Source of the DNA: Rufibacter roseolus
GTDB lineage: Bacteria; Bacteroidota; Bacteroidia; Cytophagales; Hymenobacteraceae
Direction of reading: 5' to 3'
Assembly: GCF_017916365.1 (NCBI RefSeq)
Contig: NZ_JAFMSU010000003.1
Span: forward strand, 868,001 to 932,000
DNA length: 64,000 nt
The position numbers and the translations under genes were made by a program. Below are positions 8,590 to 17,157 of this stretch, piece by piece. Numbering within the stretch: position 1 is the first letter of the stretch; each line of letters begins with the position of its first letter. The notes under the pieces are model-generated. The model had not been told where the DNA came from. It ran no database searches and saw only the letters and a list, made by a program, of their open reading frames with translations.

Positions 8590-10218
8590 TCAAGTTTGGA
8601 TCACGCCTACGTTGAAGGGTTTGGTGATGGGTGCGTGGTTGGCCGCCTCAATGCCCACTGAAATGACTTTCCGGGTTTCCAGCGGATCAATGATGCCGTC
8701 TACCCACAGGCGGGCGGCCGCGTAGTACGGGCTCAACTGCTCGTTGTACCGGTCGGTGATTTTGTCCAGAAGTTCTTTCTCAGCCTCGGGGGTTATCTCC
8801 TCGCCTTTGGCTTTCAAGGACGCCACCTGGATCTGCAATAACGTTTTGGCCGCCGAGGCGCCAGACATCACCGCCAGTTGCGCCGTAGGCCAGGCGTAGA
8901 TCAGGCGCGGGTCATAGGCTTTGCCGCACATGGCGTAATTGCCCGCGCCGTAGCTATTCCCGATCAAGATGGTAAACTTAGGCACCACAGAGTTGCTCAT
9001 GGCGTTCACCAGCTTGGCGCCGTCTTTGATGATACCGCCGTGCTCGGCCTTGCTGCCCACCATGAACCCGGATACGTCCTGCAGAAACACCAGCGGAATC
9101 TTCTTCTGGTTGCAGTTCATGATGAAACGGGCCGCTTTGTCCGCGCTGTCTGAGTAAATCACGCCGCCCATCTGCATCTCGCCTTTCTTGCTTTTCACAA
9201 TCTTGCGCTGGTTGGCCACAATGCCCACGGCCCAGCCGTCAATGCGCGCCAAGCCGCAGATGAGGCTCTGCCCATACAGGTCTTTGTAAGGCTCAAACTC
9301 CGAGTTGTCCACCAGCCGCAGGATGATGTCCATCATGTCATAGGGCTTCACGCGGTCCTGCGGCAGGATACCGTAGATTTCCTTCGGGTCCAGCTTGGGG
9401 TTCGCCGCGGCTACCCTGTTGAAACCTGCCTTGGGATTCTCGCCCATTTTATCGAAAATGTTCCTGATGTGGTCCAGGCACTCCTGGTCGGTCTCGAATT
9501 TATAGTCGGTTACGCCGGAGATCTCTGAGTGGGTAGAGGCGCCGCCCAAGGTCTCGTTGTCGATGGTTTCCCCGATGGCCGCTTTCACCAGGTAAGATCC
9601 GGCCAGAAAGATAGAGCCGGTGCCCTCCACAATCATGGCCTCGTCGCTCATGATGGGCAGATACGCTCCGCCTGCCACGCAGGAACCCATGATGGCCGAG
9701 ATCTGCACAATGCCTTCTGAGCTCATGATGGCGTTGTTGCGGAACATCCGCCCGAAGTGCTCTTTGTCGGGGAAGATCTCGTCTTGCATGGGCAGGAACA
9801 CGCCGGCGCTGTCTACCAGGTAGATGACCGGCAAACGGTTCTCCATGGCAATCTCCTGCGCCCGCAGGTTCTTTTTGGCGGTGATGGGAAACCAGGCGCC
9901 GGCCTTTACGGTGGCATCGTTGGCTATTACCATGCACTGCCGCCCTTTCACGTAGCCAATGCCGGCCACTACCCCGGCACCCGGACATCCGCCGTACTCT
10001 TTATACATGCCCTCACCGGCAAAGGTGCCTATCTCCAGAAACTCAGAATCCTCATCCAGCAGGTATTTGATGCGTTCGCGGGCGGTGAGTTTGCCTTTTT
10101 CGTGCTGTTTGGCAATGGCTTTCTCGCCGCCACCCAGGGCTACTTTGTCATGTCTGGCTTTAAGTTGGAAGCAAAGCTGTTTGAGGCTGTCTTCGTTCTT
10201 ATTGAATTCAATATCCAT
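8590..10218 (-). CDS. Acyl-CoA carboxylase beta (carboxyltransferase) subunit
   Basis: A 542-residue biotin-dependent carboxyltransferase that moves carboxyl from carboxybiotin to an acyl-CoA, probably methylcrotonyl-CoA or propionyl-CoA. The N-terminal half has the family's KLTARERI, GGCPGAGVVAGIGYV and VYLVDSAGVFLPMQDEIFPD-like segments (residues about 44-170), and the C-terminal half has PLVFLQDVSGFMVGS and GNSYGAGNYAMCGKAYDPR (about 375-440). The DSAGVFLP form and length fit methylcrotonyl-CoA carboxylase, used in leucine breakdown, better than the propionyl enzyme, but sequence alone does not settle it. The partner biotin carboxylase subunit is not in the window. A minus-strand -7 box lies 50 nt upstream. 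Confidence 0.88.
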   Translation of the reverse strand: MDIEFNKNEDSLKQLCFQLKARHDKVALGGGEKAIAKQHEKGKLTARERIKYLLDEDSEFLEIGTFAGEGMYKEYGGCPGAGVVAGIGYVKGRQCMVIANDATVKAGAWFPITAKKNLRAQEIAMENRLPVIYLVDSAGVFLPMQDEIFPDKEHFGRMFRNNAIMSSEGIVQISAIMGSCVAGGAYLPIMSDEAMIVEGTGSIFLAGSYLVKAAIGETIDNETLGGASTHSEISGVTDYKFETDQECLDHIRNIFDKMGENPKAGFNRVAAANPKLDPKEIYGILPQDRVKPYDMMDIILRLVDNSEFEPYKDLYGQSLICGLARIDGWAVGIVANQRKIVKSKKGEMQMGGVIYSDSADKAARFIMNCNQKKIPLVFLQDVSGFMVGSKAEHGGIIKDGAKLVNAMSNSVVPKFTILIGNSYGAGNYAMCGKAYDPRLIYAWPTAQLAVMSGASAAKTLLQIQVASLKAKGEEITPEAEKELLDKITDRYNEQLSPYYAAARLWVDGIIDPLETRKVISVGIEAANHAPITKPFNVGVIQT

Positions 10219-10267
10219 AAATCTACAGAAAGCGGGTGGTTAGGGGTTAGGTCCCATGCGGGGTATA

Positions 10268-10275
10268 CAAATATA
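10268..10275 (-). promoter_or_regulatory. -7 promoter box TATATTTG for the carboxylase gene
   Basis: On the minus strand the sequence reads TATATTTG, an exact TAnnTTTG match, 50 nt before the ATG at 10218. A TTTTG further upstream may be part of the -33 element. Confidence 0.6.
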
Positions 10276-10334
10276 GCAAAATTCAGAAAAGGCTAACACT
10301 TGTTAGGAAATTGCTTCGCTTTACGGAAGGCAAC

Positions 10335-10386
10335 AAAAAAGCGTTTCGGGACCGCTTTAAAGAAAACGGCCCCGAAACGCTTTTTG
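10335..10386. terminator. Terminator built around a 36-nt palindromic element
   Basis: The 36-nt element at 10343-10378 (starts GTTTCGGG, ends CCCGAAAC) is extended on both sides by AAAAAAGC and GCTTTTT, giving a stem of about 16 bp. The T-run on the minus strand makes it the terminator of the MlaD-family gene ending at 10403. It is the clearest case of an element doubling as a terminator. Confidence 0.75.
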
Positions 10387-10402
10387 CTGCTGATAACGCG
10401 GG

Positions 10403-11413
10403 TTATTTCTTGGTGTCTACCGCTCCCGCATTCTGCACGTTCTCGGCATTTTTCACCCGGGTGGCTTCCTTCACGTTTTTTGCTTCCTTCACCTTGGTGC
10501 CGCCCCCAATAAGGGAGAAGTGCACGTAGCGCTTAGGGTTGGCTTTCAGGTCCATAAGCAGCTCGTTTAGGCTAGCGCTGGAGGCGTTGAGATTGCTGTA
10601 CAATGAGTCATCGTTCATGAGCTTGCCCAAACTGCCGTTGGCCTGGTTGATTTTGGCCATGGTCAGTTGCGCCTGATAGATGGTGCTGTCCAGCCCCCTG
10701 ATGGCGCTGTTCATGGAGTTGACGTCCAGGGTATCGGTGAGGGTATTGAGGCTGCCGGCCAGGCGGCTGAACTTGGCCTCGGTGCCCCGCAGGGAAGCCG
10801 TAAGCCGGGCCAGGTTGCTGGTGATTTCGTTGATGTTGCCCTGGTTGGCCAACGCCACCGCCCTCAGGGTCTCTGAAGTGGCCTGGGCATTGAGCAGGAT
10901 GGACTGGATACTTTGTTTCGCGTCTTTGTCAAGGAAGGCGTTCAGGCGCTGCAGGGTGGTGTCTACGGTGCCCAGCACGGGCATGGCCCGCTGCGACAGC
11001 ATGTCGGTGATGCTGCGTTTCACGAATGGAATGAGGTACTCGCCGCCCTTGTAGCGCAGTCTGTTACGGCCCATATACAGTTCCACCGCCTTGCTGCCCA
11101 GTAAGTCTGAGCTCACCAGCATGGCCACGGTAGAATCGCCCACGTCAATGTCTTTGTCAATGTCCAGGGTTACCAGAATCTTGTTGCCTTTCTTCTGGTC
11201 CAGCACCATGTTCTTCACCAGACCTACCCTGAAACCGTTGATCAACACCGGGTTAGAGACCGCCAGGCCTTCCACAGAGTCATAGGTGACGTAGAAAGTA
11301 CGCGTTGAGGAAAGTATATCACTTCCCTTTAAGAATATAAAGCCCACGTAGAGTGCCGCCAAAGACACAATGCCCAGCAACGCTACTTTGAGTTCTTTGG
11401 AAAATTTTCCCAC
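10403..11413 (-). CDS. MlaD/MCE family lipid transport protein
   Basis: A 336-residue inner-membrane-anchored protein. One membrane helix lies at about residues 9-28, and the MCE/MlaD domain follows at about 38-115 (FYVTYDSVEGLAVSNPVLINGFRVG). MCE proteins form hexameric rings that carry phospholipids between the inner and outer membranes. Beyond the domain is a long helical region (about 130-290), as in the longer MCE proteins that form tubes, and the C-terminus is a low-complexity stretch rich in Lys, Val, Asn and Glu. The gene starts 14 nt after the amidase stop, so the two form an operon. The ATPase and permease partners (MlaE/MlaF type) are not in the window. Confidence 0.85.
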   Translation of the reverse strand: MGKFSKELKVALLGIVSLAALYVGFIFLKGSDILSSTRTFYVTYDSVEGLAVSNPVLINGFRVGLVKNMVLDQKKGNKILVTLDIDKDIDVGDSTVAMLVSSDLLGSKAVELYMGRNRLRYKGGEYLIPFVKRSITDMLSQRAMPVLGTVDTTLQRLNAFLDKDAKQSIQSILLNAQATSETLRAVALANQGNINEITSNLARLTASLRGTEAKFSRLAGSLNTLTDTLDVNSMNSAIRGLDSTIYQAQLTMAKINQANGSLGKLMNDDSLYSNLNASSASLNELLMDLKANPKRYVHFSLIGGGTKVKEAKNVKEATRVKNAENVQNAGAVDTKK

Positions 11414-11427
11414 AGAGGTAGATTAAA

Positions 11428-12204
11428 TTAGTTCATGGCCTCAAGTTCCTGCTTGTAGTCCTTGAAAGCGCGGTATATGCCTGATGCAATATACGATTGG
11501 TTGGATTTATCGTTGAGGTACTTCTCTTCCGTTGGGTTGGTCAGGAAGCCAATCTCAATCAAAGTGCTGGGCATGGCAGATTTCCACAGCACCAGGAAGC
11601 CCGCCTGCTTCACGCCACGGCTGGAGCGGCCCACCTTGGTCTTGAACTCCCGCTCCACTTTCTGCGCGAACCTCAGGCTGTTGTCAATGTAGGCACTTTG
11701 GTACAAACTGAATAGGATGTGGCTCTGCGGCGACTTAGGGTTGAAGCCGTTGTAGTTCTTCTCGTAGTCCTCTTCCTGCAAGATTACGGAGTTCTCGCGG
11801 GTGGCTACGGCCAGGTTGCTGCTGGACTTGTGCAGACCCATGGTGTAGGTCTCGGTGCCGAAGGCGTTGCTGGGCCCGGAGTTGCAGTGGATGGAGATGA
11901 ACAGGTCGGCGTGGTTTTTATTCGCGATGCCCGCCCGGTCAATGAGCTCCACAAAGCGGTCGTCCTTGCGGGTGAAAATAACATTCACATCGGGCACGTT
12001 CTCCTCAATGAGTTCGCCCAGTTTAAGCGCCACCTTGAGGGCTACTTCCTTCTCGCGGGCCGAGGCTCCGTTACAACCCGTGTCTTTTCCGCCGTGGCCG
12101 GCGTCAATTACCACAGTTCGTATTTTTACATCCTTCCGGTCAAAAGTGGTGAAGGAACCAAAGAGTAAAAAAGCAAAAACGGTAAGAGAGACAATATTTT
12201 TCAC
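11428..12204 (-). CDS. N-acetylmuramoyl-L-alanine amidase (Amidase_3)
   Basis: A 258-residue exported zinc amidase that cuts the bond between N-acetylmuramic acid and the stem peptide of peptidoglycan. A signal peptide covers about residues 1-20. Zinc ligands are His37 in DAGHGG, Glu51 in ASAREKE and His106 in SIHCN; the catalytic glutamate is Glu217 in LIEIGF. There is no SH3, LysM or AMIN domain, so it is the minimal form, and activation by a partner such as an EnvC/NlpD relative is possible. It is first in an operon with the MlaD-family gene and diverges from the LptD-like gene, an arrangement usual in this phylum. Confidence 0.92.
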   Translation of the reverse strand: MKNIVSLTVFAFLLFGSFTTFDRKDVKIRTVVIDAGHGGKDTGCNGASAREKEVALKVALKLGELIEENVPDVNVIFTRKDDRFVELIDRAGIANKNHADLFISIHCNSGPSNAFGTETYTMGLHKSSSNLAVATRENSVILQEEDYEKNYNGFNPKSPQSHILFSLYQSAYIDNSLRFAQKVEREFKTKVGRSSRGVKQAGFLVLWKSAMPSTLIEIGFLTNPTEEKYLNDKSNQSYIASGIYRAFKDYKQELEAMN

Positions 12205-12233
12205 AGGATGCGTTAGTTAAAAGCTATTGTTAA

Positions 12234-12241
12234 TAACTTTG
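12234..12241 (+). promoter_or_regulatory. -7 promoter box TAACTTTG for the LptD-like gene
   Basis: Exact TAnnTTTG, 31 nt before the TTG at 12272. It supports TTG as the real start because transcription begins near 12248. Confidence 0.65.
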
Positions 12242-12251
12242 TCCTAGTTAA

Positions 12252-12259
12252 CAAAATAA
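12252..12259 (-). promoter_or_regulatory. Possible -7 box for the amidase-MlaD operon
   Basis: The minus strand reads TTATTTTG, one base away from TAnnTTTG, 48 nt before the amidase ATG. It would overlap the divergent promoter region. Confidence 0.35.
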
Positions 12260-12271
12260 CAAAAAATTTAC

Positions 12272-14971
12272 TTGAATCAGAAGAGATCCCTCCTGTTTTT
12301 GGCAATCGCCGCTTTTACAGTGATTGCCTTTTTTTCCGCTACGGAGGGAAGCGCGCAAATTCGTCCTAACCTTAATCGTGCCAATTTAATTCCAAAGGCG
12401 GACTCCATTGTGGTCTCCTCTCCTGATACTGCTAACGCCAAAGCCAAAGGTGATATTGAGACCACCATTAATTATAAGGCGAAGGACTCTATCCGCTACG
12501 ATGCCGTTAGTCAGATCATGCACCTGTACGGCGACGCCCACATTGATTACGGCGAGATCGCCCTGGACGCGGGTTACATCCAGATCAACTGGAAAACCAA
12601 CCTCATCAACGCCGAAGGGATTTTGGACTCTGCCGGGGTGCTTCAAAACAAGCCTCTTTTCAAAAACGGGGCCGAAAACTACCAGGCCGAGCGCATGGCC
12701 TACAACTACAAAACCAAGAAGGGCCGCGTGATTGGCGCCGTTACCACGCAGGGCGAGGGCTATATCCACGCCGAAACCATCAAACGCGACTCCCTGGGCA
12801 GCATCTACGGTAGGCACGCCCGCTATACCACCTGTGACCTGGAGCACCCGCACTTCTACATCAAGGCCTCCAAGATGAAGGTGATCCCCAATGACCGCGT
12901 GGTGGCCGGGCCTTTTCACCTGGTCTTCGCCGATGTACCCACGCCTATCGGTCTGCCTTTTGGGTTTTTCCCTTCGCCGCGTAAAAGAGGTTCCGGGGTC
13001 ATCATTCCTACCTTCGGGGAGTCTAACCAGCAGGGCTTCTACCTCCGTGACGGCGGTTTTTACTGGGCCATGAACGAGTACATGGACATGCGCATCACCG
13101 GCGATATCTTCTCACTGGGGGGCTACGGCGCGCGGGTGCAGTCTACCTATACCAAACGCTACAAGTTCAGCGGTAACTTCTCCGTGAGCCATACCTATAA
13201 CAAAGGCTCCGAGAACATTGGCGTGGGCCGGACCACCGATGCCGTCTACAACTATAACACAGACTCCCGCGACATCTGGATCAGCTGGAGCCACCAGCCT
13301 ATCACGCGACCCGGCAAAGGTCAGTTCTCGGCCAGCGTGAACGCCGGTAGCCAGTTCTATAACCAAAGAAACTCCACCACCGCCCAGAATGCGCTATCAC
13401 CGGCGTTCAACTCCACTGTTTCATACCGCAAGAGCAGCCCCAACTCGCCTATCAACTACGGCGTAACCATTTCGCAAAGCCAGACCACCAGAACCCAGCG
13501 CAATGAAGCCGGCGAGTTGGTTCCGGTGCAGCAGATGAGTTTCACCCTCCCTGATTTCAGCTTCGGGGTGGCGAGCCAGAGCCCCATTGAGTGGTTTGGC
13601 GGTACGATGACCGGCCGTTGGATTGAGGGCATCCGGATTGGGTATTCCCTGAATGCGCGCCAGTACGTGACCAACAACATCTCGTCGGGTAACAGCCTGG
13701 GCTTCCCTTTCACCACCGCCAGGGTCCGTGACACGGTGATCGCCATCAACGGGTCTAACCTGGCCCAGATTTTCCGGAATGCCCGTACCAGCATCAACCA
13801 TGACATTCCTATTACCCTTGGAACGGTGAGCCTTTTCAAGCACTTCAAAGTGACGCCGGGCGTGAGCTATAGCGAGAGCTGGTTTACCAAAAAGTACACC
13901 TACCGCACCAAGCCCGGGACTAACCTGCTGGAAGCGGATACTTCTAAAGGCCTGCAGCGCACCTACCAATACCAGGGAAGCTTGTCTTTCTCCACCAACC
14001 TGTACGGCATTGCGCAGATCAAAGGAAAGAAGATTGAGGCTATCCGGCACACCATCACGCCTAACGTTTCCTATAGCTGGCGCCCTGATTTTGGAAGGGA
14101 GGAATACGGCTTCTACCAGCGGGTACAGCGCGACAGTCTGGGTAACACGCAGCTGCTGTCCCGGTTCCAGGGGTTGGAAGGCAACGTACCGGGTCCGGGC
14201 CTCACCAGCGCTCTCTCTTTCTCCATCAGCAACAACGTAGAGATGAAAGTGAAGACCGACAGCGCGGGCGTGTACAAAAAAGTGAGTTTGATTGACGCCT
14301 TCAACCTCTCCGGGTCCTACAACATGGCCGCCGATTCTTTCAAGCTCTCAAACATCAACGTGAACATGTCTACGAAGCTGTTCAACAACGTAGGCGTGAC
14401 GGTCTCGGGGAGCTTTGACCCTTACCAGTACATCAACGGGGTGAGAAGAAACATCTACCTGGCGCAAGGCGGCGGTTTCAGGCTGGCTCGCCTCATGAAC
14501 CTGAACTTCAACACCGGGTTTGAGTTTAACCAGCAGGCCCGCAAGCAACAGGCCGCCTCGGGGGCCGCGCCGCCCACCAACCTGCCGGCCCTGCAGCGCA
14601 CCGTTACCGCCGCAGATTACGTGGAGTTCAATATTCCCTGGACGCTCTCCGTGGACCTGACCTCCAACTTCACCCGCGATAACCTCACCGACAAACTGGT
14701 GAACAACGCCACCTCGGCGGGCATCAACGGTTCCGTGACCCTCACCGATAAATGGGCCGTGAACTACACCACCAGCTATGACCTGAAGAACAAGATCCTG
14801 AGTTACACCAACATCGGGATTGTACGGGACCTTCACTGCTGGCAGATGTCTATAGACTGGGTACCGTTTGGAGTACTGCAGCGCTACTCCATCAACATCA
14901 ACGCCAAGTCTGCCCTGCTGCAGGACCTGCGCATCCGGCGCAGCAGCAGCGCCACCGGAAGACCTTACTAA
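12272..14971 (+). CDS. lptD: LPS-assembly protein LptD-like, OstA/LptA N-domain
   Basis: An 899-residue outer membrane protein. A signal peptide ends near residue 29 (EGSAQ). Residues about 65-230 have the OstA/LptA jellyroll repeats (QIMHLYGDAHIDYG, EIALDAGYIQINW), and the rest is a beta-barrel with alternating aromatic strands. LptD puts lipopolysaccharide into the outer leaflet. The Bacteroidota homologues diverge from the E. coli protein and I do not see the paired cysteines used there for disulfides. The start is TTG (NQKRS follows), with no ATG near and a -7 box 31 nt upstream. A strong terminator follows. It diverges from the amidase-MlaD operon, which fits an envelope cluster. Confidence 0.8.
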   Translation: MNQKRSLLFLAIAAFTVIAFFSATEGSAQIRPNLNRANLIPKADSIVVSSPDTANAKAKGDIETTINYKAKDSIRYDAVSQIMHLYGDAHIDYGEIALDAGYIQINWKTNLINAEGILDSAGVLQNKPLFKNGAENYQAERMAYNYKTKKGRVIGAVTTQGEGYIHAETIKRDSLGSIYGRHARYTTCDLEHPHFYIKASKMKVIPNDRVVAGPFHLVFADVPTPIGLPFGFFPSPRKRGSGVIIPTFGESNQQGFYLRDGGFYWAMNEYMDMRITGDIFSLGGYGARVQSTYTKRYKFSGNFSVSHTYNKGSENIGVGRTTDAVYNYNTDSRDIWISWSHQPITRPGKGQFSASVNAGSQFYNQRNSTTAQNALSPAFNSTVSYRKSSPNSPINYGVTISQSQTTRTQRNEAGELVPVQQMSFTLPDFSFGVASQSPIEWFGGTMTGRWIEGIRIGYSLNARQYVTNNISSGNSLGFPFTTARVRDTVIAINGSNLAQIFRNARTSINHDIPITLGTVSLFKHFKVTPGVSYSESWFTKKYTYRTKPGTNLLEADTSKGLQRTYQYQGSLSFSTNLYGIAQIKGKKIEAIRHTITPNVSYSWRPDFGREEYGFYQRVQRDSLGNTQLLSRFQGLEGNVPGPGLTSALSFSISNNVEMKVKTDSAGVYKKVSLIDAFNLSGSYNMAADSFKLSNINVNMSTKLFNNVGVTVSGSFDPYQYINGVRRNIYLAQGGGFRLARLMNLNFNTGFEFNQQARKQQAASGAAPPTNLPALQRTVTAADYVEFNIPWTLSVDLTSNFTRDNLTDKLVNNATSAGINGSVTLTDKWAVNYTTSYDLKNKILSYTNIGIVRDLHCWQMSIDWVPFGVLQRYSININAKSALLQDLRIRRSSSATGRPY

Positions 14972-14974
14972 GCT

Positions 14975-15018
14975 AAAAACAGAGCGGCCATCTTCTTCAA
15001 GATGGCCGCTCTGTTTTT
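14975..15018 (+). terminator. Terminator after the LptD-like gene
   Basis: Stem of 20 bp, AAAAACAGAGCGGCCATCTT with its complement, and loop CTTC, followed by T. Its closing CTGTTTTT is also the first part of the 36-nt palindrome at 15013. Confidence 0.9.
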
Positions 15019-15048
15019 AAGCCATTTCCCTTAAATCTGCCTTAAAAC
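15013..15048. repeat. 36-nt palindromic element overlapping a terminator
   Basis: Begins GTTTTTAAGCCATTTCCC and ends CTGCCTTAAAAC. Its first six bases coincide with the T-run of the LptD-like gene terminator. Confidence 0.8.
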
Positions 15049-15153
15049 ACACCTAAGCCTGGGAAACAAACGTATTAAACTGGTACACTTCACCCTAGTT
15101 CACCGGCAAAGAATTTCTGGTTTTTTATTCCTGATTCCTAATTCCCCACTCCT

Positions 15154-15162
15154 TACCTTTGC
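15154..15162 (+). promoter_or_regulatory. -7 promoter box TACCTTTGC for panB
   Basis: Exact TAnnTTTGC, 26 nt before the panB ATG. Confidence 0.7.
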
Positions 15163-15187
15163 CCAGGCTAACACCCCCAATTCTATT

Positions 15188-16006
15188 ATGTCGGTTCAGA
15201 AACGCGAGGTAAAAATAGTTACCACCCACCAGCTGCAAAGCATGAAAGAACGTGGCGAGAAAATCTCCATGCTCACTGCTTATGATTTCTCCATGGCCAC
15301 CTTACTGGATGCCGCCGGAACAGATGTTTTATTGGTAGGTGATTCTGCCTCCAACGTGATGGCTGGCCACGAGACCACGCTGCCCATTACCCTGGACCAG
15401 ATGATCTATCATGCCTCCTCAGTGGTGCGGGGCGTGAAACGCGCGTTTGTGGTGGTAGACCTGCCGTTCGGTTCTTACCAGGGAAACTCCTCAGAGGCCC
15501 TGCGTTCCGCCATCCGGATCATGAAAGAATCCGGTGCCCACGGCGTGAAGCTGGAAGGCGGCGAGGAAATCAAAGATTCCATTACGCGTATCCTCAGCGC
15601 CGGCGTGCCGGTCATGGGGCACTTAGGATTGACGCCACAGTCCATCTATAAATTCGGGACGTACTCTGTGCGCGCCAAGGAAGAGGCCGAGGCCGAGAAG
15701 CTCCTCTCCGATGCCCGTCTGCTGCAGGAACTGGGTTGTTTTGCCATTGTGCTGGAGAAAATACCGTCTGCGCTGGCCAAACGCGTAGCCAATGAACTCC
15801 ATATCCCCATCATCGGGATCGGGGCCGGGCCACACGTAGACGGTCAGGTACTGGTAATTCATGATTTATTGGGCATCACTAAGGAATTCAAACCCCGTTT
15901 CCTGCGCCGCTACGCCGAGCTCCACGAGATCATCACCGGCGCCGTGAGCAACTACATCCAGGACGTAAAATCCCTCAACTTTCCCACCGAAGAAGAAGCT
16001 TATTGA
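15188..16006 (+). CDS. panB: 3-methyl-2-oxobutanoate hydroxymethyltransferase
   Basis: A 272-residue cytoplasmic enzyme of pantothenate (and so coenzyme A) synthesis: it adds a hydroxymethyl group from methylenetetrahydrofolate to 2-oxoisovalerate to give ketopantoate. Metal ligands are Asp52 in LVGDSAS, Asp91 in VVVDLPFG and Glu123 in KLEGGEE; the catalytic glutamate is in the LEKIPSALA segment near residue 198. Length is normal for PanB. The ATG has a -7 box 26 nt before it, so the leader is very short. The other pantothenate genes are not nearby. A hairpin of heptamer repeats follows its stop and probably ends transcription. Confidence 0.97.
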   Translation: MSVQKREVKIVTTHQLQSMKERGEKISMLTAYDFSMATLLDAAGTDVLLVGDSASNVMAGHETTLPITLDQMIYHASSVVRGVKRAFVVVDLPFGSYQGNSSEALRSAIRIMKESGAHGVKLEGGEEIKDSITRILSAGVPVMGHLGLTPQSIYKFGTYSVRAKEEAEAEKLLSDARLLQELGCFAIVLEKIPSALAKRVANELHIPIIGIGAGPHVDGQVLVIHDLLGITKEFKPRFLRRYAELHEIITGAVSNYIQDVKSLNFPTEEEAY

Positions 16007-16010
16007 TTTA

Positions 16011-16061
16011 ATTGTTGATTGCTGATTGTTGTCTCCTGAAAAACAATCAGCAATCAACAAT
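16011..16061. terminator. Long perfect hairpin made of heptamer repeats after panB
   Basis: Arms at 16011-16030 and 16042-16061 are perfect complements of 20 bp (units ATTGTTG, ATTGCTG, ATTGTT), with an 11-nt loop and four T after. It starts 4 nt after the panB stop and could work as a terminator. Confidence 0.65.
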
Positions 16062-16066
16062 TTTCC

Positions 16067-16102
16067 GTTTTCGGCCCCATTTCCTAAAAACACCTTTAAA
16101 AC
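16067..16102. repeat. 36-nt palindromic element just before a start codon
   Basis: Begins GTTTTCGGCCCCATTTCC and ends CACCTTTAAAAC. It ends 3 nt before the ATG of the RluA-type gene, where a ribosome binding site would lie. Confidence 0.75.
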
Positions 16103-16105
16103 CGA

Positions 16106-16792
16106 ATGCCTGCCCCCTTCAAGCTAGACGTACTTTTTGAAGACAACCATCTGCTGGTGGTGAACAAACCTAGCGGGGTACTGGTGCAGGGCGATGAAAC
16201 CGGTGATGTGCCGCTCTCTGAACTGGCGAAGGAATACATCAAAGAGAAATACCAGAAACCGGGCAACGTGTTCATTGGCGTGGTGCACCGCCTGGACCGG
16301 CCGGTGAGCGGCGTAGTCCTGCTGGCTAAAACCTCCAAAGCCCTCACCCGCCTGAACGAGCAGTTCAAAACCCGCAAGACGGAGAAGATCTACTGGGCCA
16401 TCACGCAGCGTGCGCCTCACCCTGAGGCCGGCACCCTAGTGCATTGGCTCATCAAAGACGCGGAACGCAACACCACCAAAGCCCTCACAAGTGAAAAGCC
16501 GGGCAGCCAACGCGCCGAACTAAGTTATTCTTTGCTTAAAGGTACTAATGGCAAATACCTGGTAGAAGTACGGCCCGTCACCGGTCGGCCGCACCAGATA
16601 CGGGTGCAGTTGGCCTCGCTCAAATGCCCCATCCTGGGCGATCTCAGATACGGAGCCCCGGAGCCGCTGCCAAACAAAAGCATCGCGTTGCACGCGCAGG
16701 AACTGGGTTTTGAGCACCCCATCCTGAAAACCTGGGTATCGGTAAAGGCTCCTCTTCCCCGCATCCCGGCCTGGCAACCTTTCCAACCTTAG
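16106..16792 (+). CDS. RluA family pseudouridine synthase
   Basis: A 228-residue cytoplasmic RNA-modifying enzyme that turns uridine into pseudouridine in rRNA or tRNA. The catalytic motif HRLDRPVSG is at 61-69 with Asp64 as nucleophile; the fold continues with KIYWAI, RAELSY and GRPHQIRVQLA. There is no S4 domain, so it resembles the short TruC/RluA-like members. The target base cannot be told from sequence. The start codon sits directly after a 36-nt palindrome, so the leader has no classical ribosome binding site. It may be read through from panB if the hairpin is leaky. Confidence 0.9.
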   Translation: MPAPFKLDVLFEDNHLLVVNKPSGVLVQGDETGDVPLSELAKEYIKEKYQKPGNVFIGVVHRLDRPVSGVVLLAKTSKALTRLNEQFKTRKTEKIYWAITQRAPHPEAGTLVHWLIKDAERNTTKALTSEKPGSQRAELSYSLLKGTNGKYLVEVRPVTGRPHQIRVQLASLKCPILGDLRYGAPEPLPNKSIALHAQELGFEHPILKTWVSVKAPLPRIPAWQPFQP

Positions 16793-16898
16793 ATTCATCT
16801 GGCTACAGCCCTCTTTTAAATTCTGGCGCAGTTACTTATTTTGCCCATGCAGAAGCTAGCTATGAAAGGCCGTGCGGTTTCTGATTCGGTGCCGAAGC

Positions 16899-16934
16899 GA
16901 TTTTCAGCCGTTTTTGGGAAAATGGCCCTAAAAC
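16899..16934. repeat. 36-nt palindromic element
   Basis: Begins GATTTTCAGCCGTTTTTG and ends TGGCCCTAAAAC. It lies between the RluA-type gene and the desaturase promoter. Confidence 0.75.
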
Positions 16935-17072
16935 AAAATAGACTAAAGGCAAACTTCAATCTATAACCTGCTTACAGGCTCTTGGCTGGAGAATGGGGAG
17001 AGTTAAAAGATGATTCTTGTCACTTTTGCGCAAAATACAGGTTTGTCTTTGCAGCGTTTAAAACTTGCGTTG

Positions 17073-17080
17073 TAGCTTTG
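17073..17080 (+). promoter_or_regulatory. -7 promoter box TAGCTTTG for the desaturase gene
   Basis: Exact TAnnTTTG, 78 nt before the ATG at 17158. Confidence 0.55.
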
Positions 17081-17157
17081 TGAACTTATTTACGGCGGGG
17101 CTGTTCTCATACTGCCCGCCGGTGTTAGGCGTAAACTATTAATTGCAATCACCCAGC

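Larger units (their letters stand above)
16793..17157. other. Spacer of 365 bp, no gene supported
   Basis: It contains a 36-nt palindrome and the desaturase promoter. A 40-codon open frame starting at 16847 is largely made of the palindrome and is not a credible gene. Confidence 0.5.

Noticed and set aside
16847-16969. 40-codon frame in the spacer before the desaturase gene
   Set aside because: Half of it is the palindromic element and it has no conserved character that I can see.
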